Assembly: GCF_000801105.2 (NCBI RefSeq) | Contig: NC_079515.1 | Location: 28,357,407-28,421,406 of the forward strand | From: Raphanus sativus | Lineage: Eukaryota > Streptophyta > Magnoliopsida > Brassicales > Brassicaceae | Length of the DNA: 64,000 nucleotides | Direction: 5' to 3' | Shown: one piece after another, positions 13,081-25,379 of the stretch | Layout of the letters: every line of letters begins with the position of its first letter | Numbering within the stretch: the stretch's first letter is position 1 | Notes under the pieces: model-generated | What the model saw: only the letters and a program-made list of their open reading frames with translations | Database searches by the model: none | Told to the model about the DNA's origin: nothing | Translations under genes and position numbers: made by a program

Positions 13081-13776
13081 GGACAAGACTTAGGTTCACC
13101 TCCTATGATGAACTTTTAAATTCACCACATCATTTATGATCAATAAAAATGATATGTAGATAATTAAATTAAACATATTAAATTTATTTTAAAATAGTTA
13201 AAAAAGAATAATGACAATTCTAAACCACAAATCTTAATTTTAAACCCTAAACATTAATTTCTAAGTCCAAACCATATACCCTAAATCAAAATTCTATACC
13301 CTAAACCCAAATCTTAGACCCTGATTCCAAACCCAAATTCTATACCCTAAACCAAAACCCTAAACCCAAACCATAAATCTTAAATCTAAATCAAGTACCC
13401 TAAACCCAAATCGTAGATCTTAAACCCAAATCGTAGGATATACGGTTTGGGTTTAAGGTTTACGATTTGGGTTTAGGGTATAGAATTTGTGTTTAGGGTA
13501 TAAGATTTGGGTTTAAGGTTTATGGTTTGGGTTTAGGGTTTAAAATTTGGGTTTAGGGTATATGATTTTGGTTTAGGGTATAGAGTTTAGATTTAGAAAT
13601 TAATATTTAGGGTTTAAAAATTAAGATTTGTGGTTTAGAATTTGCATTATTCTTTTTAACTATTTTAAAATAAATTTATAATGTTTTATTTAATTATCTA
13701 CATGTCATTTTCATTGGTCATATATGGTGTGGTGAATTTAAAGGTTCACCGTAGGGGGTGAACATAAGTCTTGTCC
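13081..13776. mobile_element. Mutator-type MITE with long terminal inverted repeats
   Basis: A 696-bp foldback element. Its ends GGACAAGACTT and AAGTCTTGTCC begin a terminal inverted repeat that stays recognisable for well over 90 bases. It is flanked by a perfect 9-bp direct repeat TTCATATAA (13072-13080 and 13777-13785), the target-site length of Mutator-like elements. The centre contains runs of telomere-like CCCTAAA units on one arm and TTTAGGG on the other. No transposase. Confidence 0.92.
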
Positions 13777-13785
13777 TTCATATAA

Positions 13786-14149
13786 TCCAACTTTTTTTGC
13801 TAAATATATCCAACTTGCTAGGAGAGATTTAACTTGCTTCTGATTCCTCGTAGCCATGATTCTGTTTCTCACGTCCCCGTAAATCATCTTCGAGATCCCA
13901 GGTGGAACAATGGCGTAGTTGTTATCGTTATTCTTAATTAGAGAAGTAAAAGTAAAATCAAGTTATAATTTGACGTTAACCTTAGTCGCAAAAAAAAAGA
14001 ACCTTAAATCGAGCGGATCCAAGTGGAAGAAAACACGAATGATTTTAGCAGAAAAGGTCGAGTAAATGTTACGGCATCGTCGACATGGCATGTGGACGTG
14101 ATCTAGTTTATAGGATCTTCTCATCATATCCATCAATAAATAATAACAA
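13786..14149. other. Intergenic, no gene seen
   Basis: Short spacer between two MITEs; nothing recognised. Confidence 0.4.
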
Positions 14150-14152
14150 TAA

Positions 14153-14418
14153 GAGCATCACCATCGGTAAATCTCTCTCGGGGTTCACAACTTTATTTTT
14201 TTTTTATTTTTTTTATTTCTTTTTTACTTTTTTCGTTTTTTTCTTGTACAAAAAAAAAAAAATCAACCATTAGAAGGCCGCTACGTGGCGAATTCGTGAC
14301 GACCCGGGTTCATCCCGACGAACTCCAACCAACCGAGTTTGTCACTGTTCATTATTTTAATATTTTTTTTTTTGGAGAAACGTGTGAACTCCTCCGTGAA
14401 TCTTTGATGGGAGTGCTC
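14153..14418. mobile_element. PIF/Harbinger-like MITE
   Basis: A 266-bp element with imperfect terminal inverted repeats (left GAGCATCACCATCGG, right end on the opposite strand GAGCACTCCCATCAA), flanked on both sides by TAA (14150-14152 and 14419-14421), the trinucleotide target used by Harbinger elements. The interior is T-rich without coding capacity. Confidence 0.65.
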
Positions 14419-14421
14419 TAA

Positions 14422-15538
14422 TAAAGCTGTACGTGACGTAGTTCTGTATTCCACTATTACAAAGCTAATACTACTATTATTACAAAAGAAAATGCGAATA
14501 TAAGACAAAAGAATTAAACATATAAAAGGAAAATGAAAATAAATAGAGAGAAGAGGATGGGCAGTGAAAGTGAGTGCATATGCGTCCTACCTTTAATCTC
14601 CGAAGTTCCTCCGGCCAAAATATCTTATCTACCGTCGACTATGTCTCTTTGTTTTTATACTTTCTTGAAACTACGAGTCGTCGCCGTCGTTACCATTTGC
14701 TAGAAATCAATTCCCTTATTTATACATAAATATAAAAGGGTGTGTGTATGCGTCTTGCAAGGAGACAATCTCTAAAGGAATTTTTCTTAAGAAAAAAAAA
14801 AAAGAGACAACTCTTTATCTGATCCTTTCTTCTCCTCTTATTTCGACCACCAATTATATACTGACGTTTACTTCACGCGTTTATTTCTGTAAAAGGACAT
14901 GACAATGCACGGAAATATAGAGAGAAGGAGGTCATCATTGTCATTTTTGGTGGTAAGTAGATAAGTATTTGGTTCTCAGATTAATAATATATGAATGAAG
15001 ATGAACTGGTCGTAGGGAAAGAACACAAGTGGGTTGAGTCGAAAGTACAAAAGCAAGAATATATATACAGTTCCACAAGCTTGACTTTTTCTTTCTTTTA
15101 GTTCCCTCCTCACTTTAGATTTGTTTTTCGTTCAACATCATATCGGTGTGGTTTTCCAATTTGATACACATTGGTCATTACAAAAGAATCAATAAGGTGT
15201 ACATGCAAACACATATCTATACACTACATCCTGTGGAGAAACTAATGGTTCAAAGTGCACAAAACTGGTCAATTCTCTATAATCCTAAAGATAAGGAACT
15301 GTTCAGCTAAAAAGCTATATTAATTACCCACTTCACTTTTCACTCGAATCTTCTTCTTCCCCTGTTCCCAACCCCTAGAAAGCGCAGCAAGACCATATGA
15401 TTTAATATCACAAGATCAACACCCACCCCGAGAGCAACAAGTGTAAAAATATTAATTGATCATGAAAGATTTTGTTACCATTTCTTTTTTCAGGCTGTAG
15501 CAATGTTGAAATCCTCTCCCCTGTCTCGTGATAATGAA
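14422..15538. other. Downstream flank of the inositol phosphatase gene, no gene seen
   Basis: AT-rich with short purine tracts. The part next to 15539 would be the 3' untranslated region of the phosphatase. Confidence 0.4.
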
Positions 15539-18167
15539 TCAGTAAGGGTTAAGCTCATCGTATCCATACCGCTGAGGAAGAAGTTCCTCAACTTCTATCC
15601 TAGAGCTTTTCTTGATATTATAGTTTCTATATACCGATTCAATCTCTACAGAGAACAAACTGTAGACTGGTCTGTGATCTGAGAACCTTGACTCCCCGCG
15701 AACATAGGAAAGCTGACTAAGTCCGCTACCATGCCAGAGTATGCGATCACACCTTCATGTTTTTAGATTAATATTATATAAACCAATTAGGTTGTTTGTT
15801 TATACTCGAAAAGAAAGAAACACTACTACTAACCATGCTGGAGTCCGTCTTTTGGCCTTGGTGAGACGATCATCACCAGCATATACATCTGAATTGTTAG
15901 AGTACTTGTAAGTGGGTGGGAAATAGATGGTCCCTTCATTCCATCCTTCAAAGACACGACCTTTACGTTGTTCTAACCGCAACTATAACAAAAACAAAAG
16001 TGACATTTATTTTAGACAAGTTTGCTTTGTTTTTTTGGGCCTTTGAGAATGCAAATTTCTTTTTTTTTTTTTTGTAAAAGAATGCAAATTTCTTACCTGG
16101 TCTTTCTCAAGCAAAGCACTCCAATTTCTCATCTCGACAAGAGCCTTTGCATACCGGTAAGAAAGAGCTATACGGTAGTTCAAGTCTCCAAGCCAGATTA
16201 CCCGACTGAAAAGGACACATAACAAAACAAAGATTTAGCAATGCTTATTGAAGTGATCAAAGATTTAATAATGACCAACAACAAATAACTAACTAACTCG
16301 TGTTCTAAAATCGTTTGAGGAGACTTGTCCTCCCCTGCGTTGTTCACTCTAGGGAATCTGGTTTTCCTTAGAATCTCTAAAACGTCGGAGTTTCTTCTCA
16401 GCTCGTCTCCTTCTTTCTGACCAGACGTCAAGTGGCTGCACACAAAGCAGAAGCTAGTCTGGTGTACTGACATGCTGATCGAAATCGAGCCCTGCAAATT
16501 TTTTTTTTTTAAAGAAGATCAAAACGTTGACAACATTTTTTTTCTCCAAAGACATTTAATCTGAAAATAATATGGATCTTCTTACCTTGTTTCCGAGATA
16601 GCCCATCAAACCTCTTCCTACACAAGAAACTTTGAGGTTCTTAACACTGTCCCTTAGATCACTCTTCACCCAAACAGTTAAAAATATCCCAACCATTTGC
16701 TTGCTAGCCACCAAACAATACTTAGACTTGTCTCTCTCCTCTGTCACAAAAGACCCACTCCTCGAGACAGTAGAAGAATATTGATCATAGGATGGAGAAT
16801 CAGAGTCCTGCACATTGTCCTCGTCCTCCTCGGAGGAGCAATACCCGAAGCTTTGGTCGTGGCCCAGCATGAAACGGTCGCAGACGCTAAACCTCCGGTC
16901 AAGATGTGGCGGCTGCATGGATGCTGCTGACATGTCAAAGTTGTTCATCCTCAGGCTTCTGCTTAGTGACTGAAACGACCTCCGATTATAGAACGAGGAG
17001 TTTGCCTCTTCGAAGTCGGAGTCGAGCTCGGCTACCGGGTGGGGAACAGGGGAAGGGGTCCGGCAGCTTCCCCCGGGGAGAGTGTTCAAGGTTCTTCTGA
17101 TGAGAGAAACCCATTTCCTGGCGGGACCGTTGTTCTCCGTACCCAAAACGTTGCCGGCGTTTAAAGGAACGATCTCTTGGAAGCTGTGTGGTGGGGAAGT
17201 CTCAGAGATTAGGAAACATAATGCATGTGATTTAATTTAACTAACTTTTTTTTTTGAAAAGAAATTTAACTAACTTTTGAGTAAAATCGAAATAAAAAAG
17301 GTTAGAAGCATTACCCAAGAACGTAAATATCAGAAGGAGGGGAGGTGTGGAGCCAATCCTCGAGATTCAGACAACTCGGGGGAGATTTGCCGGCGACATT
17401 CCAGGTAGCAGTAAAAACTCTGATGTGAAAAACTGTGCCTTAGAGGAGAAGAATTCGTAAAAAATAAAATAAAAAAGCAAAGAGACTTTGCGCACCTGAG
17501 ATTATGAACTTGTTTAACTAGCTGTGCTGAATCTAATTCCTGTCTGTTTCGTCTACCTCTTCCATTATTTCTTCTACACCGAGTCTCTGAAAACAAAATT
17601 TAATTAAACACTTGTTGTAAAAATTCAATTAATTGAAAAAAATGGAATGAGTTAAGAAAATAAAATAAAGTAAAGTAGCATAGTTGTAAAATAAGTAAGA
17701 AGCATGTATTTTACTGACCAGCATAGTTGCTTTTCGTGTTAACAGAGCATGCTTCTTCTCTTTCAATGACATTGTTATTCCAGTCTCCACCTTCACCTGC
17801 AAAAACTTTTTTTTTTTTTTTTTAAGTGAACATCCGATAAAGTAGAAAACAAAAGCTGTTCACTTCTCACATACCTAGACTAGAAGAAGCCTGTTTATTA
17901 ATAACATTTAGTTTTTAAAATTATTTATGTTTTGAGTTAATTACCTTTGTAAACGTCTCTGTCGTCTGCGTGGAAATCTTCTGCTTTGCTCTTGATGTTG
18001 AGCCATTTCTTAACCAATGTTCTGGGCCATGAAAGCTGCACAAGAATTTGGAGATCAGCAACGTTTGGGTGGTGGTGGTGGTGATAATCATATACCAGTT
18101 TAATAATTATTATTTTTGGTCAAAGAAGAAAAACCTTGGTTCTCTTGAGGCTACTACCATCACCCAT
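15539..18167 (-). CDS. Type I inositol polyphosphate 5-phosphatase
   Basis: Ten exons on the minus strand give 553 residues: 18167-18135, 18035-17945, 17796-17719, 17586-17496, 17419-17315, 17183-16586, 16491-16298, 16205-16097, 15982-15834, 15752-15539; all junctions are GT-AG and keep frame. It removes the 5-phosphate from soluble inositol phosphates and/or phosphoinositides. Visible family signatures: N-terminal [35 protein letters not shown], and the two catalytic motifs IWLGDLNYR and RTPAWCDRIL near the C-terminus, followed by SDHRPVYS. The long insert between [11 protein letters not shown] and the catalytic half (exon 6, acidic and Ser-rich, SSEEDEDN) is normal for plant type I enzymes. 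Position next to HMT2 and MRK1 fits the Arabidopsis gene I recall as AT3G63240. Two micro-insertions lie in its introns (16046-16094, 17234-17278). Confidence 0.92.
16046..16094. repeat. Micro-insertion: 16-bp direct repeats around T12GTAAA
   Basis: AGAATGCAAATTTCTT at 16046-16061 and 16079-16094 flanks a 17-bp insert of T12 followed by GTAAA, inside intron 8 of the phosphatase gene. On the minus strand the insert reads as a short sequence ending in poly-A. Confidence 0.9.
17234..17278. repeat. Micro-insertion: 16-bp direct repeats around T6GAAAAGA
   Basis: AATTTAACTAACTTTT at 17234-17249 and 17263-17278 flanks a 13-bp insert. It lies in intron 5 of the phosphatase gene. Confidence 0.85.
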
Positions 18168-20258
18168 TGTTTTATACAGAATGAGTGGACAGATCCTTGA
18201 TTTCACGAACTAATCTTTTGCAAAAACGGATAGATAAGCATAAGCATCTACCCCCCGGCCCAGTTAGAAAGATATGGTGTTGACAGAATATAAAAGATAA
18301 TGAGGAAGAGAATGTGAGATTACTTCTTATAAACAGAGCAGCTACAGAGGGAAAGACTTCGAAATCAGGGATTTGAAAACAGGGAGCCTTTGTTTCTGGT
18401 GGGTATATATCAACGCGGGGAGGGAAGAAAGAGCTTCTTCTTCTATTTGTTCTCTCGCTCTCTCTTTTGAGTCTTTCTTCTTCTCCCTTTATAAATGAAA
18501 TATACTCCTTTCTTTTTTAATTGGGATCTCTTTTTTAATTTGCTAGTTGCAGTCTATATTTATTGCAGTTCCTTTTTTAAAAATATAGAAAAAAATTATT
18601 TCCATAAATATGTAAACCCGTAACATATCTTCCGCTACCCTCCTTAAAGCTCTAAGTTCGGTGAGTGTAGTGAAATTAACTTTTTCCTTTATATATGTTC
18701 AGCATTATTATAACTGATTTAATTCGTTACCACAAAGTGATACTCCGGTTATATCAGAAGACGTATCAAACATATTTGACATCTATTTATATTTTATACT
18801 CATCTTATTGTTTGTTAGTAGTGTTTCTGTGTTCATTGCAACTATTGAGATTAACGGTTTTTACAACAAAAAAAAAACTATTGAGATGAATGGTACCTTT
18901 GTTATCATATCATACTTTTATAGAAACTAATAAATCAACGATACATAAAGTTATACACTATATATATACTATGGAGCAGAAATAAATATGATACAGAATA
19001 GTAATCATAATTTTTTTAAAGGAAAAGTACAAGATCACCATATAAAAAAATAAACACTTTTGGGTTGTTCCATTCCATATATGCAATACAAATCCCGGAT
19101 TTGGCAATTAGAATAAACGCATAAACAAAAAAGGACAAAACGAAATCTGAATTCTTGGGAAATTGTCGCCAGGAAGTAATAATAGTTACTTATCCCTTAT
19201 ATATTAATAGGGGAACATTGGGATAAGAGTAACCTTGCCATTGTAAGTTATTTACAATTGAACTTGCTTACGTGTCACACTGTCAGGCATTCTCAGCCCT
19301 ATTTATTAAATGGTCTTATCTTACTAGACTAATTACGATTTTCTGCCACTGAGATATATTAGACTGCCGCAAATTAAAAATATTGGACTGCCGAAAATAA
19401 TTTTACCTTTTATTATATTTCTATATGTATGTCACGTGATTGTTTTCTATTAAACAACAGTGCTTTACATATGCATGCCACATTTATATTTCTTCGACTA
19501 CTGGAATGAAACATTACATACATGAAATTCATTCAGCATATAACGACAATAGTTTACGAAACGATTGTATAATTGATCAATTGTATAATCAGTTTACCTG
19601 CCAAATGATCATTAGCTTTTAGCCTTTCAAATCTTTAGTTTCATCTCTTTGTTACTTTGTTTAGTATTGATCGTCATGAGTTATCCCTGTCAAAGTGTCA
19701 ATACAATGTTTCATTGATCCATCAATACAATATGAATTCTGTTACTTTAGATCAAATTCAATTCGTAACTTCACCCGATAAAAGACATGATCAAGATTAA
19801 ATTTTTCATAGGCTCTTCGAAAACCATTGTGACCGTTCATATTATTGAATGATTTAGACGCCGTGTTGGTTTAACGAAATGTTCTTTGCCATTTTTTTGT
19901 ATGCAAAACTACAGGATATTCGTGGCAATGAAAGTTAATAACTGAGAATTAGCTTGATAGAAGGAAAATTATTGGCACATGAATTCAGCAATCTATTCGG
20001 ATTGATAGACAAGGAATTTTAATTAGGTGAATTTATGATATAATTGTAAAACGAATCTTACAAATAAGGTAATCTCCATAATCAAATAATGTGATTGATA
20101 TATTTTGATTTTGATTGAAAAGCAAGTTAATGAATTTGTGAAACCGATATTTCAAACGTAAATATAGATTTGGTTTTCAAAGAAAAGCTTCCTTTAAAAA
20201 AAAAGGTAATAACTGACTAATTTTTGTCAACATTTCTTTTCCACGACTTTAATACCAA
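18168..20258. other. Promoter side of the phosphatase gene and AT-rich intergenic
   Basis: Contains the leader and promoter of the phosphatase (pyrimidine-rich on the minus-strand side up to about 18490), then AT-rich sequence with no recognised gene. Confidence 0.4.
18840..18887. repeat. Micro-insertion with A-tail on the plus strand
   Basis: AACTATTGAGAT at 18840-18851 and 18876-18887 flanks a 24-bp insert TAACGGTTTTTACAAC followed by A8. Extending the repeat by three bases (TAA versus GAA) gives 15 bp with one mismatch. Confidence 0.75.
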
Positions 20259-21020
20259 CTAGATTCTAACCCGTGCCCCCGCACGAGTGTTCAATTTAAT
20301 TTGTAATAGATATTTGATTTAATATTAAAATGTTATAAACAGTTGGTATTTAGTCGGTTATATACACCGTGGAGAATGTAATTATATTTGCCATATAATT
20401 TACTTTTGTAAATATTGATTAGAAAATATTATCAGAATTTTTTAAAACTTAATAAACTAAATAAATTAATACTAAATTTACATAATTTTGAATAATTTTG
20501 ACAACAATAATGAAATGGGCCACGGTTGTTACAAAAAAAAATGGAATAGGCCAGACAATATATTATTGCTTACTTTCTTATATAAAACGAAATTTAAATT
20601 ATTCTACATAACTGGGCTAACTATAATTACTATATCACTTGCCCAAATTTAAATTTGGCCCATTTTGTATTGGGATAACTAAATGAGTATATTTCTTTTA
20701 CCATTCGAAATATCTTCTAATATATCAAAAGTATTAAATGAAAATCTTATTTGGAATGTTAGATCTTCCCAACAATCACGTTATGTTAGTTATTTCCATA
20801 TGTTTTCGGTGTAATTTAATTGAGTAAGGTTTAGTGTTAAAAGAAGTTAATGTCGAATTGGTTAGGTAATAATAGGTGGATGTGTAATTAATTTATTGAA
20901 AAACCAGTGCTAATTGTGTAAAAAAGAAAGTACTATACGTGTGTCCAAACAGTTTAAATATAGATAGTTATCCATGTTTCCAAACATTTTCAATGGGTAC
21001 TTCAACTTTAATAAGATAGA
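20259..21020 (-). mobile_element. Non-autonomous Helitron (762 bp)
   Basis: On the minus strand it begins TCTATCTTATTAAAG (right boundary 21020) and ends with a CGTGC/GCACG hairpin followed by GGGTTAGAATCTAG (left boundary 20259). The flanking host bases are A at 20258 and T at 21021, the A-T dinucleotide Helitrons insert into. No coding capacity. Confidence 0.85.
20510..20553. repeat. Micro-insertion with A-tail, diverged repeats
   Basis: ATGAAATGGGCCA (20510-20522) and ATGGAATAGGCCA (20541-20553), two mismatches in 13, flank an 18-bp insert CGGTTGTTAC followed by A8. The insert end resembles that at 18852-18875. It lies inside a Helitron. Confidence 0.55.
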
Positions 21021-21164
21021 TTTTGATATTCGATAACCCTTTTACCCTATGTGTGGTTGAAAAAATATATAAAGCTATCTTTGTCTCTACATTCCATCAA
21101 ACAAAAAAATCATTTCGATAACCATTCTGCGATGATACAATAGAAACCCTACAAATCTATGGGG

Positions 21165-21232
21165 AGAATTATGGTGAAGACGATCCGGTCAAAATAAATT
21201 ATGTTTTCAAAAAAAAAGAATTAAGGTGAAGA
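21165..21232. repeat. Micro-insertion with A-tail, 36 bp
   Basis: AGAATTATGGTGAAGA (21165-21180) and AGAATTAAGGTGAAGA (21217-21232), one mismatch in 16, flank a 36-bp insert that ends GTTTTC followed by A8. Confidence 0.65.
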
Positions 21233-21277
21233 TTTTTCCGACTATCGAAGCAGTTTTCTGTTGAAGGTGGTTAAACT

Positions 21278-21858
21278 ATGGAAATGGTTTTGGTTGATTC
21301 ATCTGTGAGTTCATCGAAGATCAATCTTTTCCATTTATTTAATACATTCGTTTCTACTTTTTAAGATGCTAACTTATATGTATCACATGGATTTTTTGAG
21401 CAGGGGTACAAAATCCATGTGAGTGTTAAGAAAGAACTTATGGCTCAATTTGATCCAGTTATAAGTGAAGGTGACTCGAAAATTATAATTATTTTTGCAG
21501 TCACACAGGCTGGTGGCTCTTCTCGGACAACCAAACATGCCTACAAGATTGGTTTTTTGGCCACAGCTCGTGTGCGATCATGTGAGGAATTGCCCTATAA
21601 TTTAACTGGTTTTACACCGGCAAATTTCCGTCATCTCTTAGATGGTACTTTGAATACAGACTATCTGGTTGGTAAGTAAATTTTAGTTAGAAGCAGCTTA
21701 ACTTACTGCTACTATTGACAGGTTCATTCAACTAAAATGTATTGCTTATGGAAGTAATGCTAGAGAATTGCATCATTATTGGACATGCACAATTGCTAAT
21801 GTTCTTTTGTGTGTTTTATCGTTCAGGCAAATTCACTGGGGTGAATGGTAAATTATAG
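21278..21858 (+). pseudogene. Truncated RPA70-like (DUF223, OB-fold) gene fragment
   Basis: Three exons can be read: 21278-21304, 21404-21671 and 21827-21858, giving at most 108 residues: MEMVLVDSS / GYKIHVSVKKELMAQFDP ... TTKHAYKIGFLATARVRSCEELP ... FRHLLDGTLNTDYLVG / KFTGVNG then stop. This is the N-terminal OB-fold (DUF223) of replication protein A1-like proteins that are abundant in Brassicaceae Helitrons. The usual 400-500-residue remainder, with the later OB folds and zinc finger, is missing, so I treat it as a captured or decayed fragment. A TATA-like ATATATAAAG lies upstream near 21065. Confidence 0.75.
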
Positions 21859-22081
21859 ATATATACCTATAGAGAATTTTTGAATTATCTTTTATACTTT
21901 CAAACAGATTATAAAACCAACTACTTTATTATATAAGGTGTAATATATAATGATCCTAAAAAAACTTTAAAAAATGTAAAATTTTTAACATAACAAAAGC
22001 ATATGTTTTAAAACTTTGTAAAATTCTAAGAAATTATTAAATAGTATATTCATCCTGCGCAAGGCGCAGGTCTCAACCTAG

Positions 22082-23080
22082 TATTTAGTAAATGACAATT
22101 AGTAATAGCATATACTAGAGGGTGGATTGGTGAGCTAATGTAGGTGCATGTATGCATGTTTAGAGGGTGAAGTTTGAGGTTTCGGGTGACAACAAAAACT
22201 ACAAATGCCACTTTATATTTGTGAATTCGTATATATTTTATCATAGAAAATGGAATTAACACGTTTACCAAACGTAATATAAAGACCAAGGAAACAAGCG
22301 TATTTCTTTGCATGTCACTTTTTAGTAAAATGTGAAATTTATAAAATTGAGTTTGTTGTGTGTAAAGAGGAGGGGGGCTCTTTTTGACCCAATCTAGACT
22401 TATGTCTACGGGACCATCATCCCCTTTGCGAGACTTTGCCTCTTCTTCTTCGATCTATTTTACTTTTTTCAAAATTAATTCAAACGATAATACTCACTTC
22501 ATATCACTGCAAGAAATACATTGTTCTACTATTAAATTTACACATATGCGTACGAGTGATGGTATATATTATAAACACAGAGTCGGCTTAAACTACTTCG
22601 GCTTAGGGTTTGGGCTGAATCGAGTATCAAATTGAGAAATATTTGTTTAGTCACAAGACATAAAGTTTGATCGAATGAACATATATGTTAGTTACCTTTT
22701 GTGTATTTTCTAACACACAAAGTGTGGATCTTGTAGGGTTAATTTAGTGGGCCCAATAACCCCCATGTTTTGCTTTATTTCGATTTTTGAAAAGAAAAAA
22801 TCGAGTTTCCACTTTTAAGACATGGTTTGGTGAATTTAAGCGATTTATTTTATAAGGTAAAGTTAAAATGACACATGCTGCATGTGGGAGACCGTGTCTG
22901 TTGCTTCAGACCAGTACTTGGGTTTAGTAAATATGTAAATCTCCCTTTTTCTATGTGTCTGTTTCTATTTAATTGACCATTTCATAGCATAAATAATTTT
23001 TAAAGTTGTATTATTATTTTACTAAATCATTAATAAAAACCTCCTAGTTAACATGTTTTCAACTAAAAGCTACTATAATA
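22082..23080. other. AT-rich intergenic, no gene seen
   Basis: No recognisable coding sequence or RNA gene. Confidence 0.4.
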
Positions 23081-23341
23081 CTCATTCCATTTCAAAAAGA
23101 TGCATATTCTAAAATTTTTAGACTTTTTAAAAAAATACGAATTTTTTTGATAATAAATGTATTATTTTCTGTGTTTAATTATTTTTATGATTTTTAACCA
23201 ATCAAAATTCAGTAAACAAAATTAATGTTTTTAAAATTTAAAATTTGTTATTACTACATACATTAAAAATATAAAATATAAATCGTTTATAAACAAATTT
23301 TTTTTTCTAAAACATAAATCATTCTAGAATGGAAGAAATAG
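23081..23341. mobile_element. Stowaway-like MITE
   Basis: A 261-bp element flanked by TA on both sides (23079-23080 and 23342-23343). Left end CTCATTCCATTTCAAAAAGA, right end on the opposite strand CTATTTCTTCCATTCTAGAA; both continue into a TTCTAAAA-like block. AT-rich, no coding capacity. Confidence 0.6.
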
Positions 23342-25379
23342 TAGTAAACACGTATTTAATGATCAGAATTTCATTGCTTTATATTTTTTTTATATACAAT
23401 TATGTCAGTTATACAAATTAAATCCCAGGAATCTATTTTTTGATTGAAACAGGATTCTAATTACATGAATCTTGTTAACAAACATAATAATTTGATAGAT
23501 TTTTAATTTTTATAAACATGTTAATAATTTTGATTTATATACATAGACGTTTACTAAATCATTAGCATATTACGATTTGATCAATATTGTTTCGAAAATC
23601 AGGTTTTCTTAAAAACTTGCGAAAATCACTTTTTCTCGAAAATCAGTTTTTTGTGTCATCTGTTATAACTTATATGATTAAATATAATATCGAATACAAC
23701 TATTTGAAATACATACAACTGTGATTAATAAAACAATTATACCAGTAGCAAGTTTTATTCCAGAACATAACTTCTTAACACAAATGGTTACATGAGTAGC
23801 AAATCCATGATAAACAGCTCCCCACAAAAGTCATTATTATAGGCAAAACTTGCATTTTAAAAACTGAACTTCAAAAATGATGTTTAACCCTTTTACTATT
23901 GAACATATCTGAAAAAATTATAGAGAAGATCAGAAGATACATCTCAACAACCTTTTAGTTTTGTAAATATAAAAATAAAAATGAAGGCTTAATAAGTTTA
24001 TCTGTCTCTACAAAACACTGTGCCAGCTGTAACAAGTCATTATATAATTACGCTTTCATTGTTTTTTATTTATTTGTTAAATGCCTATGACAACTCTGAT
24101 TAGCGAAACGTACTGATTAATTAAAGGGTTCACCAAAAGTAGTACCAGTGTTATTATTTTTAATTGTATCATGTCAACACAAGTTCACCAATAATAAAGA
24201 TGAAGATTTTAATAAAAGATACCATCTGTTCGATAAACTAATAGAATGAACCAGTATTAATAGTGATAAGATAACTTTCAAGGTTGGTGCTATTTTGTGT
24301 CTCTGAGGTTTTCTCTTTGTTCATCTCTTGTCATATACTTCTTATAAATGTATGTATAAAAACTATAGTATTAACGAATGGACTGTTAATGAAGGCGACT
24401 TTGTAGATTATCCGCCACATAGTGGCGGATTAAAAATAAATATTCAGGATAACACCTAGAACAACATTAGGATACGATTGGTAAGCCTGGTTTTAGATTA
24501 TAATAATTTATCTGAATGAAAGGACAGACAATTAGTATAATTAAATGTTTGTTTCCTCCAATCTTGTTTCTACGGAACTTTTTTTTTCCTTAATTGTTTT
24601 GAGGATGATGTTAGTACATCTCAACTCAGTATACAAACTTCCCAAGTCTCAGACTCCAATATGTACATGTATGCATTCAATTTACTCAATTCATAAATGT
24701 TGAAACTGCAAAAGAAAAAAAAGTGATATGATGCGACAAAAATAGCACGTTTTGGGGGTTTTATCGAAAGGGAAAAGTTGTAAGGAATGATGGTTGATGT
24801 GAAAGTTTTTTCACTTTGGAGAAGCCTTACAAGAAGAAGAAGAAAGAGGTCCTTTGGGTGCGGGTATGGTTAACCATCACTTTCATGAACATCGGAGATT
24901 TAAGGGTTTAGGGGGTAAAAAATAAAATAGGATGATGTAACTGTTTAACTGAGAAAGAAAGAAGTGATGATAACACACATCAAATAATAACTCATGTGTG
25001 GTCTTTTTCATCACATCTCATAATTCCCCAACCGTACGGTACAACTACAAGCTCAACGTTCAAGCATTGAGACATCTTACATATAAACAAACCTAATGTA
25101 TTAAAAAAAAAACAGGGTAAACTTTGGGTACTTGTAGTCACAAATGTCAACCGTAGAGTAGAGGTCTTGTGTGGCTCATCCAATCATGGGTCCGCTTTCG
25201 CCCTCGTCGTCCCACTGCATACCCGGGAAAAAACACTTTTGTAACATCTGAACAAAGAGTTGGCTAAGAGATTTAAAGAAAGAATACTCCAAAGGATCTT
25301 GGAAAAGGGAACCTTGCTATGCGTGGCTGACCATTTTTTTTTTGATCAAACGTGGCTGACCATTATTAAAAGCTAATTA
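23342..25379. other. AT-rich intergenic, no gene seen
   Basis: Contains a 9-bp perfect hairpin at 24410-24430 and a micro-insertion at 25322-25364. No gene recognised. Confidence 0.4.
25322..25364. repeat. Micro-insertion: 14-bp direct repeats around T8GATCAAA
   Basis: CGTGGCTGACCATT at 25322-25335 and 25351-25364 flanks a 15-bp insert. Confidence 0.9.

Larger units (their letters stand above)
21021..22081 (+). mobile_element. 3' part of a Helitron carrying an RPA-like gene fragment
   Basis: The right end is clear: a 7-bp perfect stem CCTGCGC / GCGCAGG (loop AAG, 22054-22070), then TCTCAACCTAG and a host T at 22082. The left end is not resolved; the complete Helitron at 20259-21020 ends exactly where this segment starts being readable, so the element may have been split by that insertion. 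The interior carries an RPA1-like remnant, a cargo commonly seen in plant Helitrons. Confidence 0.65.

Noticed and set aside
16697..17100. Plus-strand ORFs opposite the large phosphatase exon
   Set aside because: Antisense shadows of exon 6.
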